Part shown: piece after piece, positions 36,524 to 44,791 of the stretch
How positions within the stretch are numbered: the first letter of the stretch is position 1
Layout of the letters: the number at the start of each line of letters is the position of its first letter
DNA from: Caldilineaceae bacterium
GTDB taxonomy: Bacteria; Chloroflexota; Anaerolineae; Caldilineales; Caldilineaceae
Reading direction: 5' to 3'
NCBI GenBank assembly: GCA_026705565.1
Contig: JAPPAJ010000322.1
Span: 1-47,301, forward strand
DNA length: 47,301 nt
The notes under the pieces: model-generated
What the model saw: only the letters and a program-made list of their open reading frames with translations
The model's database searches: none
What the model was told of the DNA's origin: nothing
Made by a program: the position numbers and the translations under genes

Positions 36524-36999
36524 CCGCCAGGCGCAACCGGCGCGCAGCACATACAGGATCGCATTCACGATTTCGCGGCGGGGCACTTCGATGGGCCGTC
36601 CGCGCGGGCAGGAGGCGGGCAGCAGGGGACGGATCCGGTCCCACTCGGCATCGGACAGGTCGCTGTCGTAGGGTTGGCGTTCCATGAGGGGGCGATGTAG
36701 GGTATGACAGGAGGAGCGGGGGCAAGGCCGCTCGTAAGACAAGTGAATCCTACTCCCGACCCTCCTTTTCCGGCCCCATGCCGCTTTTCCATACACCCTC
36801 TGAGTCATGAACCGTTGCAGTGGTGTGGTATTGCTGCGCACGGGTCGGTCTCCTATTGCACAAGATGGATTGGGCGGCGGTGGCCATCCTTTTGGAATGT
36901 TGCGTGTGGGTTCCGCGGTCTGACCGTTGTTGGCGGGTTTGTGTCCGTACAACGGTTAGCAGTCAGGTCCGGTCCGGGAGTGACTGGCGGTTGGGCGAA

Positions 37000-37712
37000 T
37001 GTATCAGAGTCATGCGGTGGGACGGCCGCGCGGATTCGTGGGTCCGGGAGGACCTGGTCAGCCTCAAGTGCATCGTGGATCTCAGCCAGACGATCGTTGC
37101 AGACCGCCTCGACCTTTTCTGGCGCAGCGGTGCCGTCTAATACCAATCCGGGATACTTATGGCACTTATCCATGGGGTTTGCTGCAAGAGGGCCCATGGC
37201 CCGCAAGACCGCGGTCGTCTGGGCCGCCGAGGACACGGCCGCGTCGCTGCATGCGCAGTACCGGGCCGAGCCGGAGGTGCGCACGCGGTTGCATGCCCTG
37301 TGAAGGCCCTTGAGGACCTGTCCGACAACACGCCGGCTTTCCCCGCTGGCTCCTTGGCATAAGTGCCTTTGGTACCGGATTGGTATAATACGGAATTGGA
37401 ACCGCTAGGCCGCCAACCTGTAACCACAGCCGTCCGCTGAGGAACCCGCGGTGGGGCAGGTCGGTGCCAGACAGCTCCTGGTGATCGAAACCGTGGTCGA
37501 GGACGGCCAGGAAAGTCTCTGGGCCCGGGTGCAGGCTTGGCCGGATGGGCTTCCAGCCTGGATCAGGGCGGACGAGGTCCGGGTGTGACCCGGTTACCTG
37601 ACCGACTTCCATGGTACGAACTCCTATGCACTGGGCAACCAGGTGCAAATTGCTTCCTTGCGGTTGGCCCTGGACCAACTGATTGGGTTTCCTGCCTCGG
37701 ACGGGTTAAGTC
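37000..37712 (+). pseudogene. Decayed partial copy of the SH3/LTD lipoprotein gene
   Basis: 37013-37140 and 37386-37712 closely match the lipoprotein gene's stretch 29793-30233 in the same orientation (for example GGGTCCGGGAGGACCTGGTC and GATCAGGGCGGACGAGGTCC occur in both). Several stops, small deletions and a 245-bp insertion break the frame. Neither the signal peptide nor the C-terminal domain is present. The 36801-36999 stretch before it shows only weak or no similarity and nothing else recognisable. Confidence 0.85.
37141..37385. mobile_element. 245-bp MITE-like element inside the pseudogene
   Basis: Ends TACCAATCCGG and CCGGATTGGTA are perfect 11-bp inverted repeats, flanked by TAA on both sides (37138-37140 and 37386-37388). 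Removing the element and one TAA leaves a stretch of the same length as the parental gene, which confirms the boundaries. Inside, 37197-37303 reads MARKTAVVWAAEDTAASLHA then QYRAEPEVRTRLHAL, perhaps the start of a transposase (IS630-like?), cut short. It is non-autonomous. Confidence 0.75.
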
Positions 37713-37966
37713 TGGCAGGAACCAGCGATCCCAATCGGATCCTGTTGATTCCGCTACGAGAACAGTAGCAAACCGACTGTCAGCAGGCCACAGGAAAGAT
37801 TGGGTCCGTTGGTACGGATAGAAACCTGTCATGCCCAGTCACAGATTCCGGCATCCTGCCTCGATTGGCACCGATGGTTCTTGGTCAGACCCCGTGTGGA
37901 GGTCCGGTGCGTCTCGCAGGACCGAACCCGAACCAACAAAGAAAGGATGCCACTTGTCCAGCACCC

Positions 37967-37995
37967 TTGACCCAACACAGTGCTGTAGCTACAAT
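37967..37995 (+). promoter_or_regulatory. Promoter and operator of the RelB/YafQ pair
   Basis: TTGACC (37967-37972), 17-base spacer, TACAAT (37990-37995). A perfect 10-bp palindrome TGTAGCTACA (37984-37993) overlaps the -10 box and is a good site for autorepression by the antitoxin. A ribosome site CGGAGG (38008-38013) stands 9 bases before the start. Confidence 0.65.
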
Positions 37996-38022
37996 TGGCC
38001 TACACAGCGGAGGCTATTCACG

Positions 38023-38280
38023 ATGAGTATTGACACAGTTGTGCGTGCCCGGATCGACAGCGACACCAAAGCCCGCGCTGCCAAGGCACTGCAAGCCATG
38101 GGCTTGACCATGTCCGACGCAATCCGTCTGTTGCTGCTGCGCGTGGCGGAGGAACAGCGACTGCCCTTCACTGTCCAAGTCCCCAACCTGGAGACAGTCA
38201 AGGCCATGAGGGACTTGGACGAAGGTCGAGGCCAGCGTTTTGACAGCGATGTGGAACTGTTCAAGGACCTCGACATTTGA
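38023..38280 (+). CDS. RelB/DinJ-family antitoxin
   Basis: 85 residues. The ribbon-helix-helix part reads DTVVRARIDSDTKARAAKAL with TMSDAIRLLLLRVAEEQRLP, typical of RelB/DinJ. The C-terminal tail (about 50-85) should wrap the toxin. The start ATG 38023 fits the ribosome site; upstream frame is non-coding. The stop TGA is directly followed by the toxin ATG, so translation is coupled. It should repress the promoter through the palindrome over the -10 box. Confidence 0.88.
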   Translation: MSIDTVVRARIDSDTKARAAKALQAMGLTMSDAIRLLLLRVAEEQRLPFTVQVPNLETVKAMRDLDEGRGQRFDSDVELFKDLDI

Positions 38281-38553
38281 ATGTTGACGGCTGTACGTAC
38301 TTCCCAGTTCAAGCGCGATGTGCCACGCGCGAAGGCACGAGGCAAGGACTTGATGAAGCTGAAGTCGCTGCTATCGTCCCTGATCAGACAGGAACCTTTG
38401 TCCGAACACTATCGAGACCATCCACTGCGAGGTGACTGGAAAGGTTGCCGAGAAGTGCATCTCGAATCCGATTGGCTCGTTATCTATCGGATTCATAACG
38501 ACGAATTGCAATTGGTGCGCCCCGGAACCCACTCCGATCTATTCAAGGAATAG
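38281..38553 (+). CDS. YafQ-family mRNA interferase toxin
   Basis: 90 residues of the RelE/YafQ fold. Family residues are present: His47 in HYRDHPLRG, His60 and Asp64 in REVHLESDWLVIYRI, and His84 with Phe88 in RPGTHSDLF, matching the catalytic pattern of E. coli YafQ. It should cut mRNA on the ribosome when free of the antitoxin. The gene abuts the antitoxin stop without a gap and looks intact. Confidence 0.88.
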   Translation: MLTAVRTSQFKRDVPRAKARGKDLMKLKSLLSSLIRQEPLSEHYRDHPLRGDWKGCREVHLESDWLVIYRIHNDELQLVRPGTHSDLFKE

Positions 38554-38559
38554 AATGCA

Positions 38560-38577
38560 CGGGTTGCCTGCAACCCG
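38560..38577. terminator. Bidirectional stem-loop between convergent genes
   Basis: CGGGTTG pairs with CAACCCG around CCTG, in the 38-base gap between the yafQ stop (+) and the FG-GAP gene stop (-). It could end both transcripts. No T-runs. Confidence 0.5.
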
Positions 38578-38591
38578 GGACCAAACATTGT

Positions 38592-40322
38592 TCAGTCGGT
38601 TCGCACAATCGTATATAGATAGTTCGGCTCCAAGTTCTGCAGCGTCTGGCGTTCCCCGTCGGGCCAAAGGATCTCCAGCTGCCGTAATTCCGTCTGCTCC
38701 GGGAAACCAAAGTGCACTACGGGCGGCAAACCGGATAGATACCCGCCCGTGACCTCCAGCAGCCTCAACTGGGCTCCCCGGTCCGTGTGCAGGACCAGTT
38801 GGGCGCCAACACCGTGCGTGTTGTGGGCATAGCGATCCCGCAGCCGGATCTGGATTGAGGATCCCTGACACAACCGGTTCTCCAGCAGGACGGCCGGAGA
38901 CAACAGGTTGCTGATCACGACATCCAGATCGCCGTCGAAGTCCACATCCCCAACGGTCATGCCCCGGCCCCCCTCGCGCAATCCCATGTTCCATTCCGGG
39001 GCGGGCACAAAACCCCGGCCCTGATCATTGCGGAAGGCCCAGTTGGTCTCCACCAGTTCGTTGTCCGGCAGGTGACTGAACAGTTCGACCGCATTCATGC
39101 CGTTGACCACGTACAGGTCCAGGAAGCCGTCCTGATCGAAATCCGCCAGTTGCGAGGACCAGGTCCAGCCGGTCGCCGCGATGCCCGCAACCGGCGCCGC
39201 ATTCGCAAACCCTCCCTCCCGGTCCTGCACCTGCAGGACGTTTTCCGTGATTTGCCGGTCGGTCGGATCCTCCAGCACCTTTGCCATCACCGGGGCCCAC
39301 GCCGCCTGCACCGCCGGATCATCGGTCCGCGGCTTCATGTCGGCCGCGAACAAATCCAGGTGCCCGTCGTTGTTGACGTCGCCCACGCTGTAGCTCATGG
39401 TGTTCTGGGTCGTGTGTTCGAAGGGCACACTGTCCTGCCAGCCTTCGCTGTGCCACTTCCAGGCTCCGTCTTCCAACAGGAAGTCGTTGCCCGCCACGAC
39501 CACCGCACCCTCCCGCGCGGGCAGGGCGGCGAGGGCCAGGGCCTGGGAGCGACGCGCCAACATGCGGCTGTGGAATCGGCCGTCGCGATATTCGTGCCAA
39601 TAGACCCCCGAGTCTGTTTGACCCTCAAAACCTTCTCCCAGCAACGCCTGGAGTTCCAGATCATAGGAACCGGTCAGCAGGTCCAGATCACCGTCCGCAT
39701 CCGTATCGGTCCATGCCATGCTGTAGGCGATCTTCGCGATGCCGGGCAGCACCGTCGTTGAAAACGCCGAGGTCTGTGCCGCGAGGGCGTTGGCCTGGCT
39801 CAGATACGCAATCGGCGGCTCCAGACGGCGGGTGAAGACAATGTCCAGCAACCCGTCGCCGTCAACGTCCACCGTGGCCGCACCCCGGGAGGCCGTGTCG
39901 GCCAGTTCCGTGCGCCGGAACTGCAAACCGCCTTGATTCCACAGGACCACATTGGGCTCCGAAAGGTTCGCCAAGACGATTTCCGGCAGGAGGTCCCGGT
40001 CCAGATCACCCAGAGCCACCCCCGAACCGTTGCTGTCGAACATGTACACGCCCTTCTCCCCGGGGATCAGGCTCACGCTGTCCAGGGCATGGCGTACAAA
40101 GGCGCCGGCACAACCGGAGCGGTCCGCAAACGGAATCCGGGTCACGACCGTCGCTGGCTGCACGCCATGCACCGCCTCTCCACCGTGCATGGGGGCAATC
40201 CCGGGCGCGGCACAGGACGCAAGGGAGAACAGGACACAGATCGTGCACAGCAAGGCCGGGAATCGGGACCGCGAGGGCAACCTGAAATCGGAGGCGGCAG
40301 GCATTGAGGCGTGGGATTTCAT
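38592..40322 (-). CDS. FG-GAP/VCBS repeat lipoprotein with ASPIC/UnbV C-terminal domain
   Basis: A 576-residue exported protein of CRTAC1-like type. The N-terminus has a signal segment and lipobox LASC (Cys37). Calcium-binding-like FG-GAP blades recur: DLDRDLLPEIVLANL, DVDGDGLLDIVF, DTDADGDLDLL, DVNNDGHLDLFAAD, DFDQDGFLDLYVVN and DVDFDGDLDVVISN. The last about 90 residues (GSSIQIRLRD to LQNLEPNYLYTI) are an ASPIC/UnbV domain. It starts 8 bases after the operon D MalF-type stop, so it is probably the last gene of that operon. It may bind glycans at the cell surface; the ligand is not known. Confidence 0.85.
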   Translation of the reverse strand: MKSHASMPAASDFRLPSRSRFPALLCTICVLFSLASCAAPGIAPMHGGEAVHGVQPATVVTRIPFADRSGCAGAFVRHALDSVSLIPGEKGVYMFDSNGSGVALGDLDRDLLPEIVLANLSEPNVVLWNQGGLQFRRTELADTASRGAATVDVDGDGLLDIVFTRRLEPPIAYLSQANALAAQTSAFSTTVLPGIAKIAYSMAWTDTDADGDLDLLTGSYDLELQALLGEGFEGQTDSGVYWHEYRDGRFHSRMLARRSQALALAALPAREGAVVVAGNDFLLEDGAWKWHSEGWQDSVPFEHTTQNTMSYSVGDVNNDGHLDLFAADMKPRTDDPAVQAAWAPVMAKVLEDPTDRQITENVLQVQDREGGFANAAPVAGIAATGWTWSSQLADFDQDGFLDLYVVNGMNAVELFSHLPDNELVETNWAFRNDQGRGFVPAPEWNMGLREGGRGMTVGDVDFDGDLDVVISNLLSPAVLLENRLCQGSSIQIRLRDRYAHNTHGVGAQLVLHTDRGAQLRLLEVTGGYLSGLPPVVHFGFPEQTELRQLEILWPDGERQTLQNLEPNYLYTIVRTD

Positions 40323-40330
40323 CTTCGCAG

Positions 40331-41263
40331 TTACTCCTGGTAGACCCACCGTCGGCGAATGGTCCAGTTGAACGCCGTCACCATAAAGGTCAGCAGAAAC
40401 AGGATCCAAGCCACGGCGGAGGCATACCCCATCTTGAAGAAACGAAAGCCCTGCTGGTACAGGAACATGGAAATGCTGATGGTGCTGTCGCGGGGACCGC
40501 CCTGGGTCATGATGTACATCTGCTCGAACACGGCCAGGCTGGAGGAGATGGAAATGATCAGCACAAAGAACAGGGCCGGGGACAGCAGGGGAATGGTCAC
40601 GCGCAGGAACAACTGGCGGCCGTTGGCGCCGTCAATGGTCGCGGCCTCCTTCAGTTCGCTGGGAATGCCCTGCAGGCCGGCCAGCAGGATGATGGCGTAG
40701 TAGCCCACCCAGCGCCAGACGGACATCACCACGAGGGCGATCATGGCCCAGCGCACATCCCCCAGCCAGGCCTGGGCGGGCAGGTTCAGGAGTTCCAGGG
40801 CCCAGTTCAGGACGCCGAACCGGAAGTGGTAGATCCAGGACCAGATAAAGGCCACGGAGATGAAGTCGGTCACGATGGGCAGAAAGCACAGCAGCCTCAC
40901 CACCGGCACGCCCCATGCCCGCTGATTGAACAGCAGGGCAAAAAGCAGGGCCGCCACGATCACAAGCGGCGTGAATTCCACCGTATAGACAAGGGTGTTG
41001 CGCAGAGCCGTGAGAAACACCTTGTCCGCCATCAGTTCGATGTAGTTCTCGGCCCCCACCCAGCGCGCCCGGCTGATGCCGGACCAGTTGGTAAAGCCCA
41101 TGATCAGGGAAAAGAGGCCGGGCCCCAGGGTCAACACCAGAAACCCAATCAGGTTGGGGGCCAGGAAAAGCAGGGCAGCCAACGCCTCCTTGTTCCGGGG
41201 TCTGCGGAACCATGGGCGACGAACCGCACCGGGCGCCGTTGGCGTGTGGGTGCCGACAGCCAT
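40331..41263 (-). CDS. Carbohydrate ABC transporter permease, MalF type (operon D)
   Basis: A 310-residue permease. First membrane segment LAALLFLAPNLIGFLVLTLG; EAA loop LKEAATIDGANGRQLFLRVT followed by IPL. In this operon the MalG-type gene comes first and this one second, 3 bases apart, the reverse of the other four operons. Confidence 0.9.
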   Translation of the reverse strand: MAVGTHTPTAPGAVRRPWFRRPRNKEALAALLFLAPNLIGFLVLTLGPGLFSLIMGFTNWSGISRARWVGAENYIELMADKVFLTALRNTLVYTVEFTPLVIVAALLFALLFNQRAWGVPVVRLLCFLPIVTDFISVAFIWSWIYHFRFGVLNWALELLNLPAQAWLGDVRWAMIALVVMSVWRWVGYYAIILLAGLQGIPSELKEAATIDGANGRQLFLRVTIPLLSPALFFVLIISISSSLAVFEQMYIMTQGGPRDSTISISMFLYQQGFRFFKMGYASAVAWILFLLTFMVTAFNWTIRRRWVYQE

Positions 41264-41266
41264 GGA

Positions 41267-42142
41267 TCAACCCTTGAGTCCGGACATGGCGACACCCTCG
41301 ATGTAGTACCGCTGGAGCACCAGGAAGACCGCGATCACGGGCACAATCGCCATCACGGAGCCCGCCATCAACTGGGGGATGTCCGTATGTCCCTGTTCCT
41401 GCTGAATGGCGGCGAGGCCGATCGGCACCGTCCGCAGTTCCCGCGTCCGAATGATGATCAGCGGCCAGAGGAAACTTCGCCAGGTGCCTATGAAGATGAA
41501 AATGGCCGCCGTCGCCAGGGCCGGTTGCGACAGGGGCATGACGATCTGGGCGTAGCGCCGGACGTAACCGGCACCGTCAATCTTGGCGGCATCCTCCAGT
41601 TCGTAGGGAATGGTCAGGAAGAACTGGCGCAGGAGGAAGGTCGTAAAGACACTGAAGAGGCCCGGCACAATGAGGCCGGCCAGGCTGTCGACCATCTGAA
41701 AGCGGCTCACCAGGACAAAGGTCGGCACGATTGTGACTTCGGCCGGAATCAGCATGGTGGCCAGATACAGGAGGAAGAGCTTGTCCCGGCCGGGAAACTG
41801 CAGTCGGGCAAAGGCATAGGCGCCCAAACTGGCCGTCACCAACTGGGACACCATCACGGTGATGGCGACAAAGGCGCTGTTCAGGATGTAGCGCCCGAAG
41901 GGCTGGACCGTGAACACGCCCAGGTACCCGTCCAGCTCCAGGTACGTAGGCAGCCAGATGGGCGGGAAGACGGCGGCGTCCGTTTCCGTGAGCAGGGAAG
42001 TGCGCAGCATCCAGAAAAAGGGAAAGGCCATCAAGACGCCCAGAATCATGAGCAGTCCCGTGGCCAGTCCCAGGCGGTAGCGGGAGGCCGCCCCGACCTG
42101 CCACAAAATCTGTCGTTGTTGTTGCATGTTCGCTGAATGCAT
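41267..42142 (-). CDS. Carbohydrate ABC transporter permease, MalG type (operon D)
   Basis: About 291 residues from ATG 42142 (ATG 42127 and TTG 42157 are alternatives; none has a clear ribosome site). EAA loop LEDAAKIDGAGYVRRYAQIV; C-terminus YYIEGVAMSGLKG. First permease gene of operon D, after a 12-bp stem-loop. Confidence 0.9.
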   Translation of the reverse strand: MHSANMQQQRQILWQVGAASRYRLGLATGLLMILGVLMAFPFFWMLRTSLLTETDAAVFPPIWLPTYLELDGYLGVFTVQPFGRYILNSAFVAITVMVSQLVTASLGAYAFARLQFPGRDKLFLLYLATMLIPAEVTIVPTFVLVSRFQMVDSLAGLIVPGLFSVFTTFLLRQFFLTIPYELEDAAKIDGAGYVRRYAQIVMPLSQPALATAAIFIFIGTWRSFLWPLIIIRTRELRTVPIGLAAIQQEQGHTDIPQLMAGSVMAIVPVIAVFLVLQRYYIEGVAMSGLKG

Positions 42143-42167
42143 CGACAGAGGACGCAAACAGGATGTC

Positions 42168-42211
42168 GGACAAGCGGGGCGGCAAGTTCCGGACCTGCTC
42201 CCCGCTTGTCC
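42168..42211 (-). other. Intercistronic stem-loop (operon D)
   Basis: A 12-bp perfect stem (42168-42179 GGACAAGCGGGG with 42200-42211) encloses 20 bases. It lies between the binding-protein stop (42236) and the first permease start, as in operons A, B and C. Confidence 0.6.
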
Positions 42212-42235
42212 CTGATATCAAATCAACGCCAACTG

Positions 42236-43591
42236 TCAGACTTCAATGGTCACGGCCGCCCACTTCTCGGCCAGTGCCTCGTTGGTTTCCTCCTGGATGA
42301 GCTCCAGCGCGGCCGCGATGTCGCCTTCGCCGGTGTCATAGATGGCCCCGTAGTGGCGGGACCAGGAATCGTTGAACTGCGGGCTTGCCAGCGTGGCGCG
42401 GTCATTGAACGCCCAGCCCAGTTGCTCGACAAAGGCTCCGGGATGTTCCGCCTTGCCACCCGCTTCCAGGTAGGCCGGCGTGGCACTCCAACGAGCCGGG
42501 ATGCCCCGACCGGGACGTCCCACCATCTCCGCCAACGTGTCACTGCTGGTGTAGCTGGCGAGGAATTCCCAAGCCGCATCGGGATTGTCCGAATCGTTGC
42601 TGCAGCAGAACCCGGAACCGCCGGTGACGGTGCTCTGAATGGCGCCAATGGGCAGGAAGCCAATGTCGAAATCGAATTCGACCTCCGCATTCTTGGACTG
42701 CAGGGACCATTGGCCGTTCAGTTCCATGGCGACCAAACCGGACGCGAAATAGTTGATGCCGCCACTGCCGGCCAATTCGGCGGCCGTGGGCGCCACCTTG
42801 TGCTCGTACACAAGATCGACCATCCACTGGAGCGCCGAAGCGGATTCGGGGGAGGAAATCAGGCATTCGCGGCCGTCGTCGTCGTAGTTGCGGCCGCCGG
42901 CGGAATAAATGAAGGCCGAATTCAGGTACTGGCCGCCGTTGATCTGCGTTCCCCACTGTTCGCCGTCCGGCTTGGTGAGGGCGGCGGCCGCCTCCACGAA
43001 TTCATCCAGCGACCATTGGGTCTGGCCTTCGGTCGGCGGATAGGGGATGCCCGCTTCGTCGAACATGCCCTTGTTGTAGTAGATGCCCCAGGTGGACTGG
43101 TCGTACGGGAAGCCCCACCAGCGCCCCCAGAAGTTGAACCCGCGGGACACGCCTGCTGCGAAGTCGTCAACATTGATGTCGGGCATGGCGTCAATGTACG
43201 GGTTCAGGTCCAGGACCAAGCCGACGGAGGCGACCGGCGGCACATGCTCGTCGCTGGCCATGAACACGTCGGGCAGGTCCCCGGCCGCAGCCCCAGCCAG
43301 AATCGTGCTGGTGGTGTCGCCCCAGCCCGCGTATTCGAGCTTCATGTCAACATCGGGCCGCTCGGTCTTGAACTGATCCAGGCCGATCTGCCAGGTATGC
43401 ATGTCGCTTTCGTTGAACCAGTTCTGGAAACGCAGTTCGATGGTTTCCATGGCCGGTTCCTCCTGCATGCCATCCGCCGGCGCCGGCGCGACACACGCGG
43501 CCAAGGCAATGCCCATCCCGGTCAGGGACGACAATTGCAAGAAACGACGGCGACTGACACCGGGAGATATCCAACGTGACGAACCGTTCAT
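42236..43591 (-). CDS. ABC sugar-binding lipoprotein, Tat type (operon D)
   Basis: A 451-residue solute-binding protein. ATG 43591 is preceded by AAGGAG 9 bases upstream. The signal reads VSRRRFLQLSSLTGMGIALA and then AC (Cys33), with an N-terminal extension longer than in the other four. Family segments include LAGAAAGDLPDVFMASDE and AAWEFLASYTSSD. The gap between it and operon E (43592-43921) should hold its promoter; no convincing boxes were found. Confidence 0.88.
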   Translation of the reverse strand: MNGSSRWISPGVSRRRFLQLSSLTGMGIALAACVAPAPADGMQEEPAMETIELRFQNWFNESDMHTWQIGLDQFKTERPDVDMKLEYAGWGDTTSTILAGAAAGDLPDVFMASDEHVPPVASVGLVLDLNPYIDAMPDINVDDFAAGVSRGFNFWGRWWGFPYDQSTWGIYYNKGMFDEAGIPYPPTEGQTQWSLDEFVEAAAALTKPDGEQWGTQINGGQYLNSAFIYSAGGRNYDDDGRECLISSPESASALQWMVDLVYEHKVAPTAAELAGSGGINYFASGLVAMELNGQWSLQSKNAEVEFDFDIGFLPIGAIQSTVTGGSGFCCSNDSDNPDAAWEFLASYTSSDTLAEMVGRPGRGIPARWSATPAYLEAGGKAEHPGAFVEQLGWAFNDRATLASPQFNDSWSRHYGAIYDTGEGDIAAALELIQEETNEALAEKWAAVTIEV

Positions 43592-43852
43592 GTTTCTTTC
43601 TCCTTGCCCCGTATTTTTTCGGGACATGGCACTGGTTGGGAACTCTCACAAGGCAAAGATTAGGAGGCGGCACCCACGCCGTCGCCTGGCACTTTAGCCA
43701 ATTTTCATGGCCTCCTTGGATGTGACCCCGAATCTTCCACAGACCAAAGTAGAGTAACACTCGCGGATTCCCGCCCAACATGGCTTTGGGGAGTCCTTGG
43801 GCCGAGGCGAATCGCGATGGCTCGGACCTCGTACCAGCCTACGACGGAGCCT

Positions 43853-43900
43853 GGCTGCATGACGGGTGTATGCGATGCGATACCCACAGGACATGCAGCC
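43853..43900 (-). terminator. Stem-loop after operon E
   Basis: GGCTGCATG (43853-43861) pairs perfectly with 43892-43900. Inside, GGGTGTA and TACCC can extend the structure with a bulge. It starts 21 bases after the stop of the last operon E gene. There is no U tract, so it may be a stabiliser or a weak terminator. Confidence 0.4.
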
Positions 43901-43921
43901 GGCCACAGTGCCGGTGCCGGT

Positions 43922-44791
43922 CTATTCCTTCACGGCCCCCATGGTCAGGCCGCGCACCAGGTACCGTTCGGCGATGAACACGAACACCACCGTGGGGATG
44001 AACATCAGCACCCCCGCGGCCGTCAGCGGTCCCCAGGCCACACCGTACTCGAGCACGAACTTGGTCAGTCCCAGCGCCACCATCTCGGTCTTGATGGTGT
44101 TCGATAGCACCAGGGTCACCAGCAGATCGTTCCAGGTGGCCAGGAAGGCCAGGACCGCCGTGGCCGCCAGACCGGGCTTGATCAGGGGAATCACGATGCG
44201 CACGATGACCCCCAGCGGGGACGCCCCGTCCACCCGCGCCGAGTCGTCCAGTTCCCGCGGCAGATCGGTGATGAAAGCCCGCAGCAGCCAGATGGTGACC
44301 GGCAGCTTGAAGGCCGTGTGGGCGATGATCAGGGCGGCATAGGAGTTGAGCAGCCGCAGCGTGCTGAAGATGATGAACAGGGGCAGAATGACGGCCACCA
44401 GCGGGATCATGCGCATGAACACAAGGCCGAACAGGACCGCCTTCTCGCCCCGGAACCGGTAGCGCGACATGGCATAGGCGGCCGGCGGTCCGATCACCAT
44501 GTTGCTGGCGATCACGCCTCCGCATACGATCAGGGTGTTCTGGAGATAGGCCGCCATCTCGTAGTCCCGGAACACAGCCAGATAGTTGTCCAGCACCAGG
44601 CGGCGCGGTATCAGGATGAGGCGGGTGGAGGCGATTTCCACCAGGGGCCGGATGGAGGTCAGGATCAGCCACAGGATGGGCGTCATCATGATGAGGAGCA
44701 CCACCGAGAGCACAACATAGGTGGCGGTGTCCTCCGCCAGCCGCCGTCCGGAGAATCGGAAGCCGCGGGAAGTCCGAGCTTGGGAGGTCAT
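43922..44791 (-). CDS. Carbohydrate ABC transporter permease, MalG type (operon E)
   Basis: A 289-residue permease starting at ATG 44791, overlapping the MalF-type stop by 4 bases (ATGA), so translation is coupled. The EAA loop is LDDSARVDGASPLGVIVRIV, with Ser at the second Ala position. C-terminus: ERYLVRGLTMGAVKE. The frame stays open far upstream, but that part is a shadow of the MalF-type gene. Confidence 0.9.
   Translation of the reverse strand: MTSQARTSRGFRFSGRRLAEDTATYVVLSVVLLIMMTPILWLILTSIRPLVEIASTRLILIPRRLVLDNYLAVFRDYEMAAYLQNTLIVCGGVIASNMVIGPPAAYAMSRYRFRGEKAVLFGLVFMRMIPLVAVILPLFIIFSTLRLLNSYAALIIAHTAFKLPVTIWLLRAFITDLPRELDDSARVDGASPLGVIVRIVIPLIKPGLAATAVLAFLATWNDLLVTLVLSNTIKTEMVALGLTKFVLEYGVAWGPLTAAGVLMFIPTVVFVFIAERYLVRGLTMGAVKE

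Larger units (their letters stand above)
34797..36685 (-). pseudogene. IS5-family transposase, split by an insertion
   Basis: The N-terminal part starts at ATG 36685 (MERQPYDSDLSDAEWDRIRP) and runs to 36524. The C-terminal part runs from 35423 to the TGA at 34797. Joining them across the inner element, keeping one target copy, restores one frame of 262 residues with AGCAWRLLPHDLPRWTLVYW across the joint. DDE residues lie in LVVDTLG, VWADEGYRG and SKDYERR. The gene was intact until the insertion. Confidence 0.88.
34776..36800 (-). mobile_element. IS5-family element (IS427-like), interrupted by an ISAs1-type element
   Basis: Terminal repeats match at 34775-34790 (AGAGGGTGTATGGAAA) and 36786-36801 inverted. 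Removing the inner 1,090-bp element and one 10-bp target copy leaves about 925 bp, close to the usual size of this IS group. Flanks are TAA on the left and TGA on the right, so a perfect TNA duplication is not seen. Confidence 0.85.

Noticed and set aside
34773-36803. TNA target duplication of the IS5-type element
   Set aside because: Left flank TAA and right flank TGA differ, so a clean duplication cannot be claimed; one side may have mutated.
40304-42136. 610-residue open frame on the plus strand
   Set aside because: Antisense to two clear permease genes; the text is rich in Gly, Gln, His and Asp without domains. GC-rich DNA produces such long shadows.
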